A stretch of DNA of 64,000 nucleotides from Rubrivirga sp. SAORIC476 (GTDB taxonomy: Bacteria > Bacteroidota > Rhodothermia > Rhodothermales > Rubricoccaceae). Both the position numbers and the translations under genes were made by a program. Positions 9,402 to 17,652 of this stretch are shown here, one piece after another (within the stretch, counting starts at the first letter, position 1; each line of letters opens with the position of its first letter). The DNA is taken from NCBI RefSeq assembly GCF_002283555.1, contig NZ_MVOI01000004.1, positions 82,175 through 146,174 on the forward strand, written 5' to 3'. Under the pieces are notes generated by a model, which saw only the letters and a list, made by a program, of their open reading frames with translations, was not told where the DNA came from and made no database searches.

Positions 9402-10148
9402 TCAGCTACGAGACGGATAGATGCCGTACAGCGCGATCTGGTAGCTCAGCGAGAGGAAGGGGCTCCGGATGTTGAAGCTCATGTTTCCGCCCGTGCCGGA
9501 GGTCGGCGCGAGGGAGCCGTTGGCTGCCGAGGTCGGGGCATAGATCGTGTCGTTGGTGGCGTCGCCCGCCAGGATGTTGCCCGAGGGCGTCCGCTGGTCG
9601 CCCGGCGCGTTGAGCACGGGCAGGGTGTGTGCGTGCGAGGGCATGGTGGCGGACGTGAGCGTGAGGGTCTCCGCGCCGTACTTCTGACCCATCGCCACAG
9701 GCTGAAGTCCGGGCCCGGCCCCAGCGTTGACCGGAGTGCGGCCCCGCAGGTCGGGGACCCCGAACGTGGTTCGGCCGTCGCCTCCGTACGTCGTTCCGAG
9801 GATGGAGAACAGGGCGTCGTTCGAGGCCACTGCGAGCAACTGGCCGTCGCAGTTGGCCCACTGGCGGACGGCGAAGTTGCCACCGAAGAGCATGATCTCG
9901 CCCACGTAGGGCTGGTTGCCCTGCGGGTTGCGGATCGGTCGCCCGGCGGCATCGACGACGGTACCGGGGGCGATGTCCCGGGTGGCGGCTCGGGCCACCT
10001 CGGGCATCAGGAGGCCGGTGCCGATGGCGACGGCGCCGGCGCGGCGGAAAAAACGACGACGGCCGCTGTCGGCGACGGGGCGAGCCCCTCGGTCGAGGAG
10101 CGTGCGCTTGGCGGCGTCGACGAGGCGAGAGAGACGATTGTCAGACAT
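9402..10148 (-). CDS. Tat-signal tail-collar domain protein (copy 3)
   Basis: A 248-residue protein with a twin-arginine-type leader (GRRRFFRRAGAVAIGTGLL, followed by an ARAA cleavage-like site) and a phage tail-collar domain. Collar motifs are GEIMLFGGNFA, CDGQLLAVASNDALFSILG and TTYGGDGRTTFGVPDLRGR, then MPSHAHTLPV and a C-terminal beta segment ending YPSRS. The family includes MdpB/microcystin-dependent-protein-like secreted collar proteins. With a Tat signal the product should be exported folded; its role is unknown. It is the last of three tandem paralogues on the minus strand, all beginning MSDN/MSDH and ending PSR(S/T). No capsid, portal or tail genes are nearby, so it is not part of a prophage. 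Confidence 0.85.
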   Translation of the reverse strand: MSDNRLSRLVDAAKRTLLDRGARPVADSGRRRFFRRAGAVAIGTGLLMPEVARAATRDIAPGTVVDAAGRPIRNPQGNQPYVGEIMLFGGNFAVRQWANCDGQLLAVASNDALFSILGTTYGGDGRTTFGVPDLRGRTPVNAGAGPGLQPVAMGQKYGAETLTLTSATMPSHAHTLPVLNAPGDQRTPSGNILAGDATNDTIYAPTSAANGSLAPTSGTGGNMSFNIRSPFLSLSYQIALYGIYPSRS

Positions 10149-10283
10149 GAGATCACGGGTTGGAGGGCCATCGGGCCCTGCGAGCGGAGGGAGTGTGCGG
10201 GGATCCGGCAGTGCCGGGATCGGCGAGGTGCGCGATGTCGGAGAAGGGCGCGTACACGCGCGCCCGACCCGGACGTGCGTCCA

Positions 10284-11063
10284 CTAGCTCCGCGAGGGGT
10301 AGACGCCCACAGTGGCGATCTGGAAGTTGAGCGCGAGGGAGGGACGCCGATGCGAGAAGGGGATTCCGCCGCCGGTCGCGGCGGTCGGCGCCAGCTGCGC
10401 GTTGGCCCGGCTGGCAGCGGCGTAGATGGTGTCGCTGGTGGCGTCGCCCGCGAGGATGTTGCCCGCTGGCGTCCGCTGGTCGCCCGGCGCGTTCTTGACC
10501 GGCAGCCCGTGGTTGTGCTGAGGCATGGTGGCGACGGTGAGCGTGGTCTGCTCCTGCCCACCCTTCATGCCCTCGCGCACGGGCTGGAGGCCGGGGCCGC
10601 TCCCGTAACTGACCGCCTCGCGCCCCTGCAGGTCCGGGACGGCAAACGTGGTCCGGCCGTCCCCGCCATAGATGGTGCCGATGATCGAGAACAGCGCCGT
10701 GTTGGCTGAGATCGGAAGCAAGGCTCCGTTGCACGGGGTGTAGCCTCGGACGGTGAAGTTGCCACAGAACAGCATGATCTCCCCGAGGTAGGTGTCCGCG
10801 CCCACCCCGTCGGGGGCCGGTCGACCCTGGGCATCGACGACGGTGCCGGGGACGATCCCGAACTGTGTAGCGCGCTCCTCGATGCCGGCCCACGCGTCGT
10901 CCGGGATCATGAGGCCGGTGCCGACCGCACCGGCGGTGACGACCCCGGCGCGGCGAAAGAAGCCTCGGCGGCCGGTGTCGGCGCCGGGAATGGGCGTCGC
11001 GCCGCGGCCGAGCAGGTGGCGGCGTGCGGAGTCGAGGAGACGGGAAAGCGGGTGGTCAGACAT
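10284..11063 (-). CDS. Tat-signal tail-collar domain protein (copy 2)
   Basis: A 259-residue paralogue of its neighbours. The leader TGRRGFFRRAGVVTAGAVG carries consecutive arginines before a hydrophobic stretch and ends in an AWAG cleavage-like site. The collar domain shows YLGEIMLFCGNF, CNGALLPISANTALFSIIG, TIYGGDGRTTFAVPDLQGR and MPQHNHGLPVKNAPGDQRTP. The NCDGQ motif of the first family strand is here PCNGA, and the CGNF cysteine is unique to this copy, so divergence is under way. It starts at an ATG (MSDHPLSRLL), with about 90 nt separating it from the upstream copy. Confidence 0.85.
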   Translation of the reverse strand: MSDHPLSRLLDSARRHLLGRGATPIPGADTGRRGFFRRAGVVTAGAVGTGLMIPDDAWAGIEERATQFGIVPGTVVDAQGRPAPDGVGADTYLGEIMLFCGNFTVRGYTPCNGALLPISANTALFSIIGTIYGGDGRTTFAVPDLQGREAVSYGSGPGLQPVREGMKGGQEQTTLTVATMPQHNHGLPVKNAPGDQRTPAGNILAGDATSDTIYAAASRANAQLAPTAATGGGIPFSHRRPSLALNFQIATVGVYPSRS

Positions 11064-11153
11064 GTGCTTCGAGAGGGAGGGGCCCGAGGGGGCCAGCGTG
11101 TGCCGAGAGATCCGAGACCGGCGCGTCGACCGCGCCGTGGGGTCGGAGTAGGC

Positions 11154-11924
11154 CTAGGTGCGCGACGGGAACAGACCCTGGATCGCGACCTGAATGGAGA
11201 TCACCAGGGACGGGTCGAGGACGTTGATCGGCTGCCCGCCTCCGGACGCCTGGGTCGGCGCGAGCTGGGCGTTCGCCCGGGAGGCGGCGGCGTAGATCGT
11301 ATCGTTGGTCGCGTCGCCCGCCAGGATGTTGCCACTGGGGGTTCGCTGGTCGCCCGGCGCGTTGAGCACAGGGAGCGGGTGCGTGTGGGACGGCAGGTTC
11401 TGCTGCGTCAGCGTGACCGTCTCCTGGCCCGATCTCGCGCCCAGGGGCTGCGGCTGGAGGCCTGCCCCTGTGCCCATCCCGACCGGAGCGCGGCCCCGCA
11501 GGTCGGGCAGGGCGAACGTGGTCCGGCCGTCTCCCCCGTACGTGGTGCCGAGGAGCGAGTACAGCGACTGGTTCTGGTTGATCGGCAGCAACTGCCCGTC
11601 ACACTTCATGAACCCGCGGACGGCGAAGTTGCCGCCGAACATCATGATCTCCCCGAGGTAGGGCTCTGACGTCGACGGGTTCGCTACCGGTCGGCCCTGA
11701 GCGTCGACCACGGTGCCGGGGACGATGCCGAAGCGGCTGGCGCGTTCTTCGATGCCTGCCCAGGCCTCGTCGGGTGTCAGCAGGCCCGCGCTGAGCGCGC
11801 CCAGTGTGCCCATGCCGGCGCGCCGGAAAAACTGCCGCCGGCCGTCGTCGGCGGCAGCGGGTGGGCTCGCCTTCCGACGGCGCGTGGCGACGCGGAGGAG
11901 ACGGGAGATCGGGTTGTCGGACAT
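11154..11924 (-). CDS. Tat-signal tail-collar domain protein (copy 1)
   Basis: The first paralogue of the triplet, 256 residues from the ATG at 11924. That start matches the MSDN/MSDH beginnings of the other copies; an upstream ATG at 11951 would add MSMLTHHTL. The Tat-type leader DGRRQFFRRAGMGTLGALSAG ends near AWAG. The collar domain has YLGEIMMFGGNFAVRGFMKC, CDGQLLPINQNQSLYSLLG, TTYGGDGRTTFALPDLRGR and LPSHTHPLPVLNAPGDQRTP. The GDQRTPxGNILAGDAT block is almost invariant across all three copies, while the last 35 residues vary most, a pattern that fits a conserved shaft and variable tip. Function is unknown. Confidence 0.85.
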   Translation of the reverse strand: MSDNPISRLLRVATRRRKASPPAAADDGRRQFFRRAGMGTLGALSAGLLTPDEAWAGIEERASRFGIVPGTVVDAQGRPVANPSTSEPYLGEIMMFGGNFAVRGFMKCDGQLLPINQNQSLYSLLGTTYGGDGRTTFALPDLRGRAPVGMGTGAGLQPQPLGARSGQETVTLTQQNLPSHTHPLPVLNAPGDQRTPSGNILAGDATNDTIYAAASRANAQLAPTQASGGGQPINVLDPSLVISIQVAIQGLFPSRT

Positions 11925-12043
11925 GAGGGTGTGGTGTGTGAGCATCGACATGAAGCCGATGTGAACCTAGCCCTGCCTGCCCGATCTCATGTCGTGGGAT
12001 CAGCCGATATTCTCTGCCGCTGCGTGACAGTTTGGAGTTGCCC

Positions 12044-13606
12044 CTATGTCCACACCTCTGTGTCGAGGTGCTCTCCGACGCGAAACGCATTCGCGGCGAT
12101 GGTGAGCGTCGGGTTCGTCGCTGCCGAGGACGGGAAGACACTCGCGTCTGCGATGTACAGGTTGGTGAGGTCGTGGGCTCTGCCCACCGGGTCGACAACG
12201 CTGTCGGACGGGGCCGTGCCCATCCGGCACGTCCCGCACTGGTGGTTGACCACCGCCAGGGGCATCGGGACGCGGAGGAACCGGTCGAAGCCGATGCGGC
12301 GAAGGGCGTGCTCCAGACGGTCCATCAGGTGCTCCTGCGCCCGGCGGTTGGTCTCGGTGTAGCGCACCCGGATGCCGCCCTCCGGCCCGAGCGTGATGCG
12401 GTTGTCGGCCAGGGGGAGGTCCTCGGATTGCACCCACCAGTCGACCGAGTGCGCGGCGATCTGGTCGGCCTCCTCCGGTGTCAACGCACCGTGCGGCAGG
12501 TCCTGAAGGATCTGCCAGCCCGCGTGCTTGCCCATCAGGTGGATGTGGCCGAGCGGCACGTTCTCCCACTCGGGATCGCCGGGAACGCCGAAGTAGAAGT
12601 CATTGACGGCGAGCGTCTTCTGGAAGCGCGTCGGGTTGGGGGTGCCGCTGGCGATGGTGTAAAACTTGGAGGTGACATGCCGCATGAAGTGGCGCCCGAC
12701 GGCTCCGGAGCGGTTCGCCAGTCCGTCCGGGTGGGCGTCCGAGGCGGACCGCAGGAGCAGCGCGGCCGAGTTGACCGCCCCGGCACAGAGCGCGAACACG
12801 TCTGCGTGGAACGTCACCGGCTCGCCGTCCACGACGGCCTCGACGTGCGTGACGGTTCGCCCCGAGGCGTCGGTCACGATCCGTGTCACGTCCGCGCCGG
12901 TCACGAGGTCGACGTTGTCGTGGGCGGTGGCCGGAAGGACGGTCGCGGTCTCGGCGTCGGCCTTGAGGTGGAGGAGGTCCGGGAAGCCGTCGAAGGCGGC
13001 GCGGCCCATGGCGTCGAACGTCTCGCGGAGGATGAATGGCCCGGCACCGGGGGTCTCATGGCTGTAGCGAACCCCCATCGGCAGGTCGAACGCGTTGACG
13101 CCCTGGCGGCGGAGCCCCTCAGCGACTTCCGCGATGCGCGCGTCGTGCGGGATCGGAGCGTGCGGGAACGGGCCGTCGGCGGGGGGCTCGAACGGATCCG
13201 CCCCGCGGTTGCCGTGCACGTGGTAGACCGCCTCGGCCTGGTCATAGAAGGGCGCCAGATCCGCATATGAGATGGGCCAGGCCGGGGAGAGACCGTCGAG
13301 CGTCTGGAGTGCCTCGAAGTCCTCGGGGCGGTTGCGGAGCAGCGCCGAGCCGTAGACCTTCGTGTTGCCGCCGAGCCAGTAGTACATGCCCGGCCGGAAG
13401 AGGTCGCCGGTGGCATCGTCGGTCCAGCGCTCGTCGGCCTTGTACCGGTCCTCGGTGAAGAGCTTCTTTGGGTCCCAGTTCTCCGCCTCTCGCGGGAGCG
13501 AGCCGAGGCGGTTGAGGAGGAGGATGCGCTTGCCGGTCGGGGCCAGGGCGTGCGCGAGCGCGCCGCCGCCGACGCCCGCGCCGATGATGCAAAGGTCGTA
13601 GGTCAA
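12044..13606 (-). CDS. GMC family FAD-dependent oxidoreductase
   Basis: A 520-residue glucose-methanol-choline-type flavoenzyme. The N-terminal dinucleotide fold is YDLCIIGAGVGGGALAHAL (residues 3-21). The C-terminal GMC signature region NHQCGTCRMGTAPSDSVVDP, then LYIADASVFPSSAATNPTLT, supplies the active-site His/Asn. The likely reaction is oxidation of an alcohol or sugar at FAD; the substrate is unknown. The best start is a TTG at 13606 directly before the first beta strand; no in-frame ATG lies near. No signal peptide is seen. It lies about 100 nt downstream of an SDR gene on the same strand; such pairs often act on sugars or polyols, which is inference here. Confidence 0.88.
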   Translation of the reverse strand: MTYDLCIIGAGVGGGALAHALAPTGKRILLLNRLGSLPREAENWDPKKLFTEDRYKADERWTDDATGDLFRPGMYYWLGGNTKVYGSALLRNRPEDFEALQTLDGLSPAWPISYADLAPFYDQAEAVYHVHGNRGADPFEPPADGPFPHAPIPHDARIAEVAEGLRRQGVNAFDLPMGVRYSHETPGAGPFILRETFDAMGRAAFDGFPDLLHLKADAETATVLPATAHDNVDLVTGADVTRIVTDASGRTVTHVEAVVDGEPVTFHADVFALCAGAVNSAALLLRSASDAHPDGLANRSGAVGRHFMRHVTSKFYTIASGTPNPTRFQKTLAVNDFYFGVPGDPEWENVPLGHIHLMGKHAGWQILQDLPHGALTPEEADQIAAHSVDWWVQSEDLPLADNRITLGPEGGIRVRYTETNRRAQEHLMDRLEHALRRIGFDRFLRVPMPLAVVNHQCGTCRMGTAPSDSVVDPVGRAHDLTNLYIADASVFPSSAATNPTLTIAANAFRVGEHLDTEVWT

Positions 13607-13702
13607 GAGGATGGGGAATGAGGAGCAGGGAAATGGCGGGCGACGCGACGCGGGTCCCGCGACCGGTTGCTCGCTCGTCGTTCCCCGCTCGTCAACCCCG
13701 CA

Positions 13703-14578
13703 TCACCCGCTCCAGGGGTCCTGGAAGTCGCCGTAGAGGGTCAGCCCGCCGTCGGCGATGAGCGTCTGGCCGGTGACGTAGGAGGCGTCGTCGGACGCGA
13801 GGAAGGCGGCGATGTGGGCCATCTCCTCGGGCTCGGCGATGCGGCCCATGGGAATGTGGTCCTCGACCACCTCCGTAGCCTCCTTGTCGGTGAGCCAACT
13901 CTGGATGGGCGTCCGTGTGGCGCCCGGCGCGAGGCTGTTGACGCGGATGCCGCGGGCGGCGTACTCCAGCGCCAGCGTCTGCGTGAGGCCCTTCATGCCG
14001 AACTTCGAGACGGCGTAGCTGAGGTACTTCGGCCGCGGAATCTGCTCGTGGACGCTGGACAGGTTGACGATCACGCCGCGGCTTCCGCCCTCGCGCTCGG
14101 GCAGGTCCAGGAACCCCTTGATAGCTTCGCGCGCGCACAGGAACGCGCCCCGCAGGTTGACACCCAGCACGGCGTCGAAGTGCTCGGCGGTCGTTTCGTG
14201 GCTGGCAGGCTCCTCGATCTGGATGCCCGCGTTATTGACCAGCAGGTCGACCCGCCCGAACGCCTTCGTGACTGAGGCGAACATGCCCTCGACCTCGGAC
14301 TCCCGGGAGACGTCGGCGCGCACGAGCATGCAGGTGTCCTCCTGGTTGGCCAGGGCGACACTGTGGGCGGCCTCCGCAGCGGCCCCGTGAGCGGCGGCGT
14401 ACTGCCGGGCGGCCTGGTGGACGAGGCGGCGCGTTTCTTCGGCGTTCGCCCGCTCGCGCTCGAAAGGGTAGTTGATGGCGACAGTCGCACCGCGACGCGC
14501 GAACTCCACCGCGATGGCGCGGCCGATGCCGGTAGAGGCGCCGGTGACGAGGGCGACGCGATCTGAGAGGTCAGTCAT
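13703..14578 (-). CDS. SDR family NAD(P)-dependent oxidoreductase
   Basis: A 291-residue short-chain dehydrogenase/reductase starting at the ATG at 14578; a TTG ten codons upstream is an alternative. The cofactor motif TGASTGIGRAIAVEFARRG, the LVNNAGIQIEEP block and the catalytic YxxxK in LSYAVSKFGMKGL are intact, with the Ser in VNLSSVHE. The insert between beta-2 and alpha-3 (about 40 residues, NYPFERERANAEETRRLVHQ onward) matches the glucose 1-dehydrogenase/YghA-like subgroup with extended N-terminal region. It precedes the GMC oxidoreductase on the same strand and probably shares its transcript. Confidence 0.88.
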   Translation of the reverse strand: MTDLSDRVALVTGASTGIGRAIAVEFARRGATVAINYPFERERANAEETRRLVHQAARQYAAAHGAAAEAAHSVALANQEDTCMLVRADVSRESEVEGMFASVTKAFGRVDLLVNNAGIQIEEPASHETTAEHFDAVLGVNLRGAFLCAREAIKGFLDLPEREGGSRGVIVNLSSVHEQIPRPKYLSYAVSKFGMKGLTQTLALEYAARGIRVNSLAPGATRTPIQSWLTDKEATEVVEDHIPMGRIAEPEEMAHIAAFLASDDASYVTGQTLIADGGLTLYGDFQDPWSG

Positions 14579-14750
14579 GGGGGACGTGATCGTTTGTGGC
14601 TCGCTCAACCCGGCCGAACTTTCAGAGTTTCCTGAAAGCCCTGCTGTGCGGTCCGCCTCGGGCAGTCCCCGGAGAATCCTGACCTCGCCGTCGGGAGAAG
14701 CGAGCGGAAGGGAAGGAGGACGAGGGGATCTCCTGTCTGGAAAGCACTTC

Positions 14751-15509
14751 TCAGCTCCCTGGAATTACGATCACGACGCCGTTCTCCAGTCGCAGGTCGA
14801 TGGTCTCGATCCCCTCGGGCGGACGGCTGTCGTACCGGAGGTCCGTGCGGACGCGCAGCTTCAGGTAGCGCGTCAGCCCGACATCCAGCGAGGCTTGCGT
14901 CAGCACCCGGAGGTCGCCGAGGTCGCGCGCACGCGGCTGGACGTACGAGACCAGCGTGAACGCCGTCCCGTTGGGCAGGGTGGCGCGGCCAGCGACGTAC
15001 GTGCTGACCCGCCCGACAGCGTCCTGGCTCCCGCCGAGCGCCTCGTCCAGCACCTCGTACTCGAACATCGGTGTGACGCCAAACGCGAGGCCGACGGAGT
15101 CGCGCTGGACGATCTCGTAGCGCAGCCCGGCCCCGAGCAGCGTCCGCCGGTCGAGCGCCTCCTGGCGGTTGCGCTGGATCTGGACGAACGACTCGGCGAT
15201 GAGACGGGGCGCCAGCATCCGGTTGTGGCGGAGGTGCGCGAACGACTGGTCCACGAACGCGCGCTCGTCGGTTTGGGCGAGGTCGAACCGGCCGACCAGG
15301 AACGCCGTGTTCTCGCCCACCCGCACGTCCAGGCGGCCGCCGAGGCCGACCTGCAGGAAGTCGGTGTTGCCGGTCGCGAACGAGGCCGCGGCGTCGACCG
15401 ACGCGATCACGGCGTCGTCGGTGAGCAGGCGGCGCATCCGCTCGGTGTTGACCTGGGCGGTCGCGGCGGAGGCGGTGGCGATCAGCAGGACGAGGAGCGT
15501 GCAGCGCAT
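14751..15509 (-). CDS. DUF481 family outer-membrane beta-barrel protein
   Basis: A 252-residue exported protein. A signal peptide MRCTLLVLLIATASAATAQ is followed by a DUF481/YdiY-like barrel: ASFATGNTDFLQVGLGGRLD, alternating hydrophobic strands such as NRMLAPRLIAESFVQIQRN, and the LLGAGLRYEIV segment. It ends with a short hydrophobic strand (ENGVVIVIPGS), as outer-membrane barrels usually do. Function is unknown; these proteins are often salt- or stress-induced. It lies 52 nt downstream of the MscS-type channel gene on the same strand, which makes a shared osmotic-stress role conceivable but unproven. Confidence 0.82.
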   Translation of the reverse strand: MRCTLLVLLIATASAATAQVNTERMRRLLTDDAVIASVDAAASFATGNTDFLQVGLGGRLDVRVGENTAFLVGRFDLAQTDERAFVDQSFAHLRHNRMLAPRLIAESFVQIQRNRQEALDRRTLLGAGLRYEIVQRDSVGLAFGVTPMFEYEVLDEALGGSQDAVGRVSTYVAGRATLPNGTAFTLVSYVQPRARDLGDLRVLTQASLDVGLTRYLKLRVRTDLRYDSRPPEGIETIDLRLENGVVIVIPGS

Positions 15510-15561
15510 ACCGGGCAGGAGGGACGTCAGCCGAGGATACCGGAGACGCCCCGAACGGCGG

Positions 15562-16602
15562 TCACCCGCCCGCGTCCGCCTCGGGGCCCGGCCCGAGCAG
15601 GCGCGAGCCCTGGAACGCCTTCGCCTCGTCGACGAAGAGCTGCAGGTGGGGGAACGGGATCTCGATGCCCGCCGCCTTGAGCGCCTCGAACACCTTCTCC
15701 TGATACTCCAGTCTGAGCGAGACCTCCAGCTTCGAGTCCTTCAGGTGGAGCCGCAGTTCCATGTTGACCGACGAGTCGGCCAACTCGGTGACGACGACGG
15801 CGGGTGCGTAGTCCGGGTGGAGGCGTTGGTCGCCCTCGGTGAGCGCCAGCACGACCTGGCGGGCGGCCTCGGGGCTCTCCTTGTAGGCGATCCCGAACGG
15901 CACCAGCACGCGCAGCGCGCGCAGCATCGAGTGGTTGATGATCCGATCCGAGATCACGTTCGCGTTCGGCAGGATGGCCATCTGGTTGTCGAGCGTGCGG
16001 ATCCGGGTCGTTCGCAGGGTGATCTCCTCGACCGTCCCGAAGGTGTCGTGCAGCTCGATGTTGTCGCCCACGTGGAAGGGGCGGTCGAGCAGGATCGTGA
16101 TGCCCGCGATCAGGTTTTGGACGGTGTCCTGTGCCGCGAAGCCGAGTGCGATGCCCGCGATGCCGAGGCCCGCGATGAACGGCGCGACGGCGATCCCGAT
16201 CTTGTCCAGCACCGCCACGACGGCCAGCGCGACGATCACGAACCGGGAGAAGCGCAGGATGAGTTGCTGGACCCCCGCGTCGATTCGCTTGGACCGTCCC
16301 AGCGCGCGCCGCAGCACGCCCAGGAGGATGCGCAGGGCGATCCAGAAGGCGACGGCAGTGATCGCCGCCGGGAGCAGGTTGTCGAACGCGAACGCCTTCA
16401 GCGACGCCGCCAGGATGCTGGCCGCGTCCTCGAAGCGCCCGCTGCCCAGGGCCTCCGCCGCCACGCCCACGTCCTGCGACAACCCCCCGATCCCGCCCGA
16501 CGTGTCGACCACCGCCGAGTCGGCTCGGAGGGAGTCGGCGAGCGCGAGGGAGTCCGCCACCGCGAGCGAGTCGGCAGCCAGCGAGTCGAAGGCGGACTGC
16601 AT
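15562..16602 (-). CDS. MscS-type mechanosensitive ion channel
   Basis: A 346-residue small-conductance mechanosensitive channel. The pore helix region GIAGIALGFAAQDTVQNLIA and the following LLDRPFHVGDNIELHDTFG beta-domain entry match MscS, with the conserved ILPNANVISDRIINHS block. About three membrane helices precede the pore. The N-terminus is an unusual Asp/Ser/Leu/Ala repeat (DSLAADSLAVADSLALADSL) that may be periplasmic. The ATG at 16602 overlaps the folD stop by one base (TGATG), which fixes the start and implies translational coupling. It should release solutes on hypo-osmotic shock. Confidence 0.9.
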   Translation of the reverse strand: MQSAFDSLAADSLAVADSLALADSLRADSAVVDTSGGIGGLSQDVGVAAEALGSGRFEDAASILAASLKAFAFDNLLPAAITAVAFWIALRILLGVLRRALGRSKRIDAGVQQLILRFSRFVIVALAVVAVLDKIGIAVAPFIAGLGIAGIALGFAAQDTVQNLIAGITILLDRPFHVGDNIELHDTFGTVEEITLRTTRIRTLDNQMAILPNANVISDRIINHSMLRALRVLVPFGIAYKESPEAARQVVLALTEGDQRLHPDYAPAVVVTELADSSVNMELRLHLKDSKLEVSLRLEYQEKVFEALKAAGIEIPFPHLQLFVDEAKAFQGSRLLGPGPEADAGG

Positions 16603-17480
16603 CACGCGGTCGCCCGGCGGGTGGCAGCCTCCAGGGTGTTGGCCAGCAGCATCGCGATCGTCATCGGGCCGACGCCTCCGGGGACCGGGGTGATGGCGCC
16701 CGCGACCTCCGCGACGGCCTCGAAGTCCACGTCCCCCACGAGCCGGTAGCCCCGCTCCCGCGTCGCGTCCTCGACGCGGTTGATGCCCACGTCGATGACC
16801 GTCGCTCCCGGCTTCACCATGTCCGCCGTGACGAACTCGGCCCGCCCGATGGCCGCGACCAGGATGTCGGCTTGGCGGGTGATCGACGCGAGGTCGTGGG
16901 TGCGGCTGTGGCAGACGGTCACGGTCGCGTCGAGCCCGCGCCGCAGCAGCAGGCTCGCCATCGGCTTGCCGACGATGTTGCTCCGGCCCAGCACGACCGC
17001 GTGGGCGCCCGAGGTGGGTACGTTCGTTCGGCGGAGCATCTCCACGATGCCCGCCGGCGTGCAGGGCTCCAGCGTCGGTTCGCCGAGCGACAGCTTGCCG
17101 ACGTTCTCGGGGTGGAAGCCGTCCACGTCCTTGCCTGGGTCGATGGCGCGGATGACCGCCGCCTCGTCGATGTGGTCGGGGAGAGGGAGCTGGACGAGGA
17201 TCCCGTCCACGCCATCGTCGGCGTTCAGGGCCGCGATGAGCGCGAGCAGGTCTGCCTCGGGCGTGTCGGCGGGGTGGAGGAGCGTCTCGGCGTCGATGCC
17301 CGCCTCGCCTGCCGCCCGCGCCTTGGCGCGGACGTACGACTGGCTCGCCGGGTTGTCGCCCAGGAGCACGACGCGGAGGGCGGGTGCGCGACCGTGTGCC
17401 TCGGAGAACGCCGCGGCGCCCTCGGCGACCTCGGCGCGAACAGCGGCGGCGACGGCCTTTCCGTCTATGAGATGGGCCAT
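16602..17480 (-). CDS. folD: Bifunctional methylenetetrahydrofolate dehydrogenase/cyclohydrolase
   Basis: A 292-residue enzyme interconverting 5,10-methylene-, 5,10-methenyl- and 10-formyl-tetrahydrofolate. The catalytic Tyr-Lys pair lies in [17 protein letters not shown], the substrate loop is [13 protein letters not shown], and [17 protein letters not shown] follows. The NAD(P)-binding signature is [18 protein letters not shown], and a C-terminal [16 protein letters not shown] block is present. Length is normal. It starts at an ATG and is coupled to the downstream MscS gene by a one-base overlap. The 172-nt divergent gap to asd probably holds promoters for both. Confidence 0.95.
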   Translation of the reverse strand: MAHLIDGKAVAAAVRAEVAEGAAAFSEAHGRAPALRVVLLGDNPASQSYVRAKARAAGEAGIDAETLLHPADTPEADLLALIAALNADDGVDGILVQLPLPDHIDEAAVIRAIDPGKDVDGFHPENVGKLSLGEPTLEPCTPAGIVEMLRRTNVPTSGAHAVVLGRSNIVGKPMASLLLRRGLDATVTVCHSRTHDLASITRQADILVAAIGRAEFVTADMVKPGATVIDVGINRVEDATRERGYRLVGDVDFEAVAEVAGAITPVPGGVGPMTIAMLLANTLEAATRRATA

Positions 17481-17652
17481 GCGGGGGACGGGTGGCGAGG
17501 AGGCAAACTAGCGGGCCGGGACGCGCGGGTTCGATGGCGCGCGTGGGTATCGCCGGTTTCTCCACACGGGCAGCGGGCGCGAAGGGTTAGCGTCGGGGCA
17601 TCGGGTACGCCACGCACCCGTCCGTCCTGCGACACCTGCTCCCTGCCATCCC

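Noticed and set aside
9402..11924. Remnant prophage suggested by tail-collar domains
   Set aside because: No integrase, capsid, portal, tail-tube or lysis genes, and all three copies have export signals.
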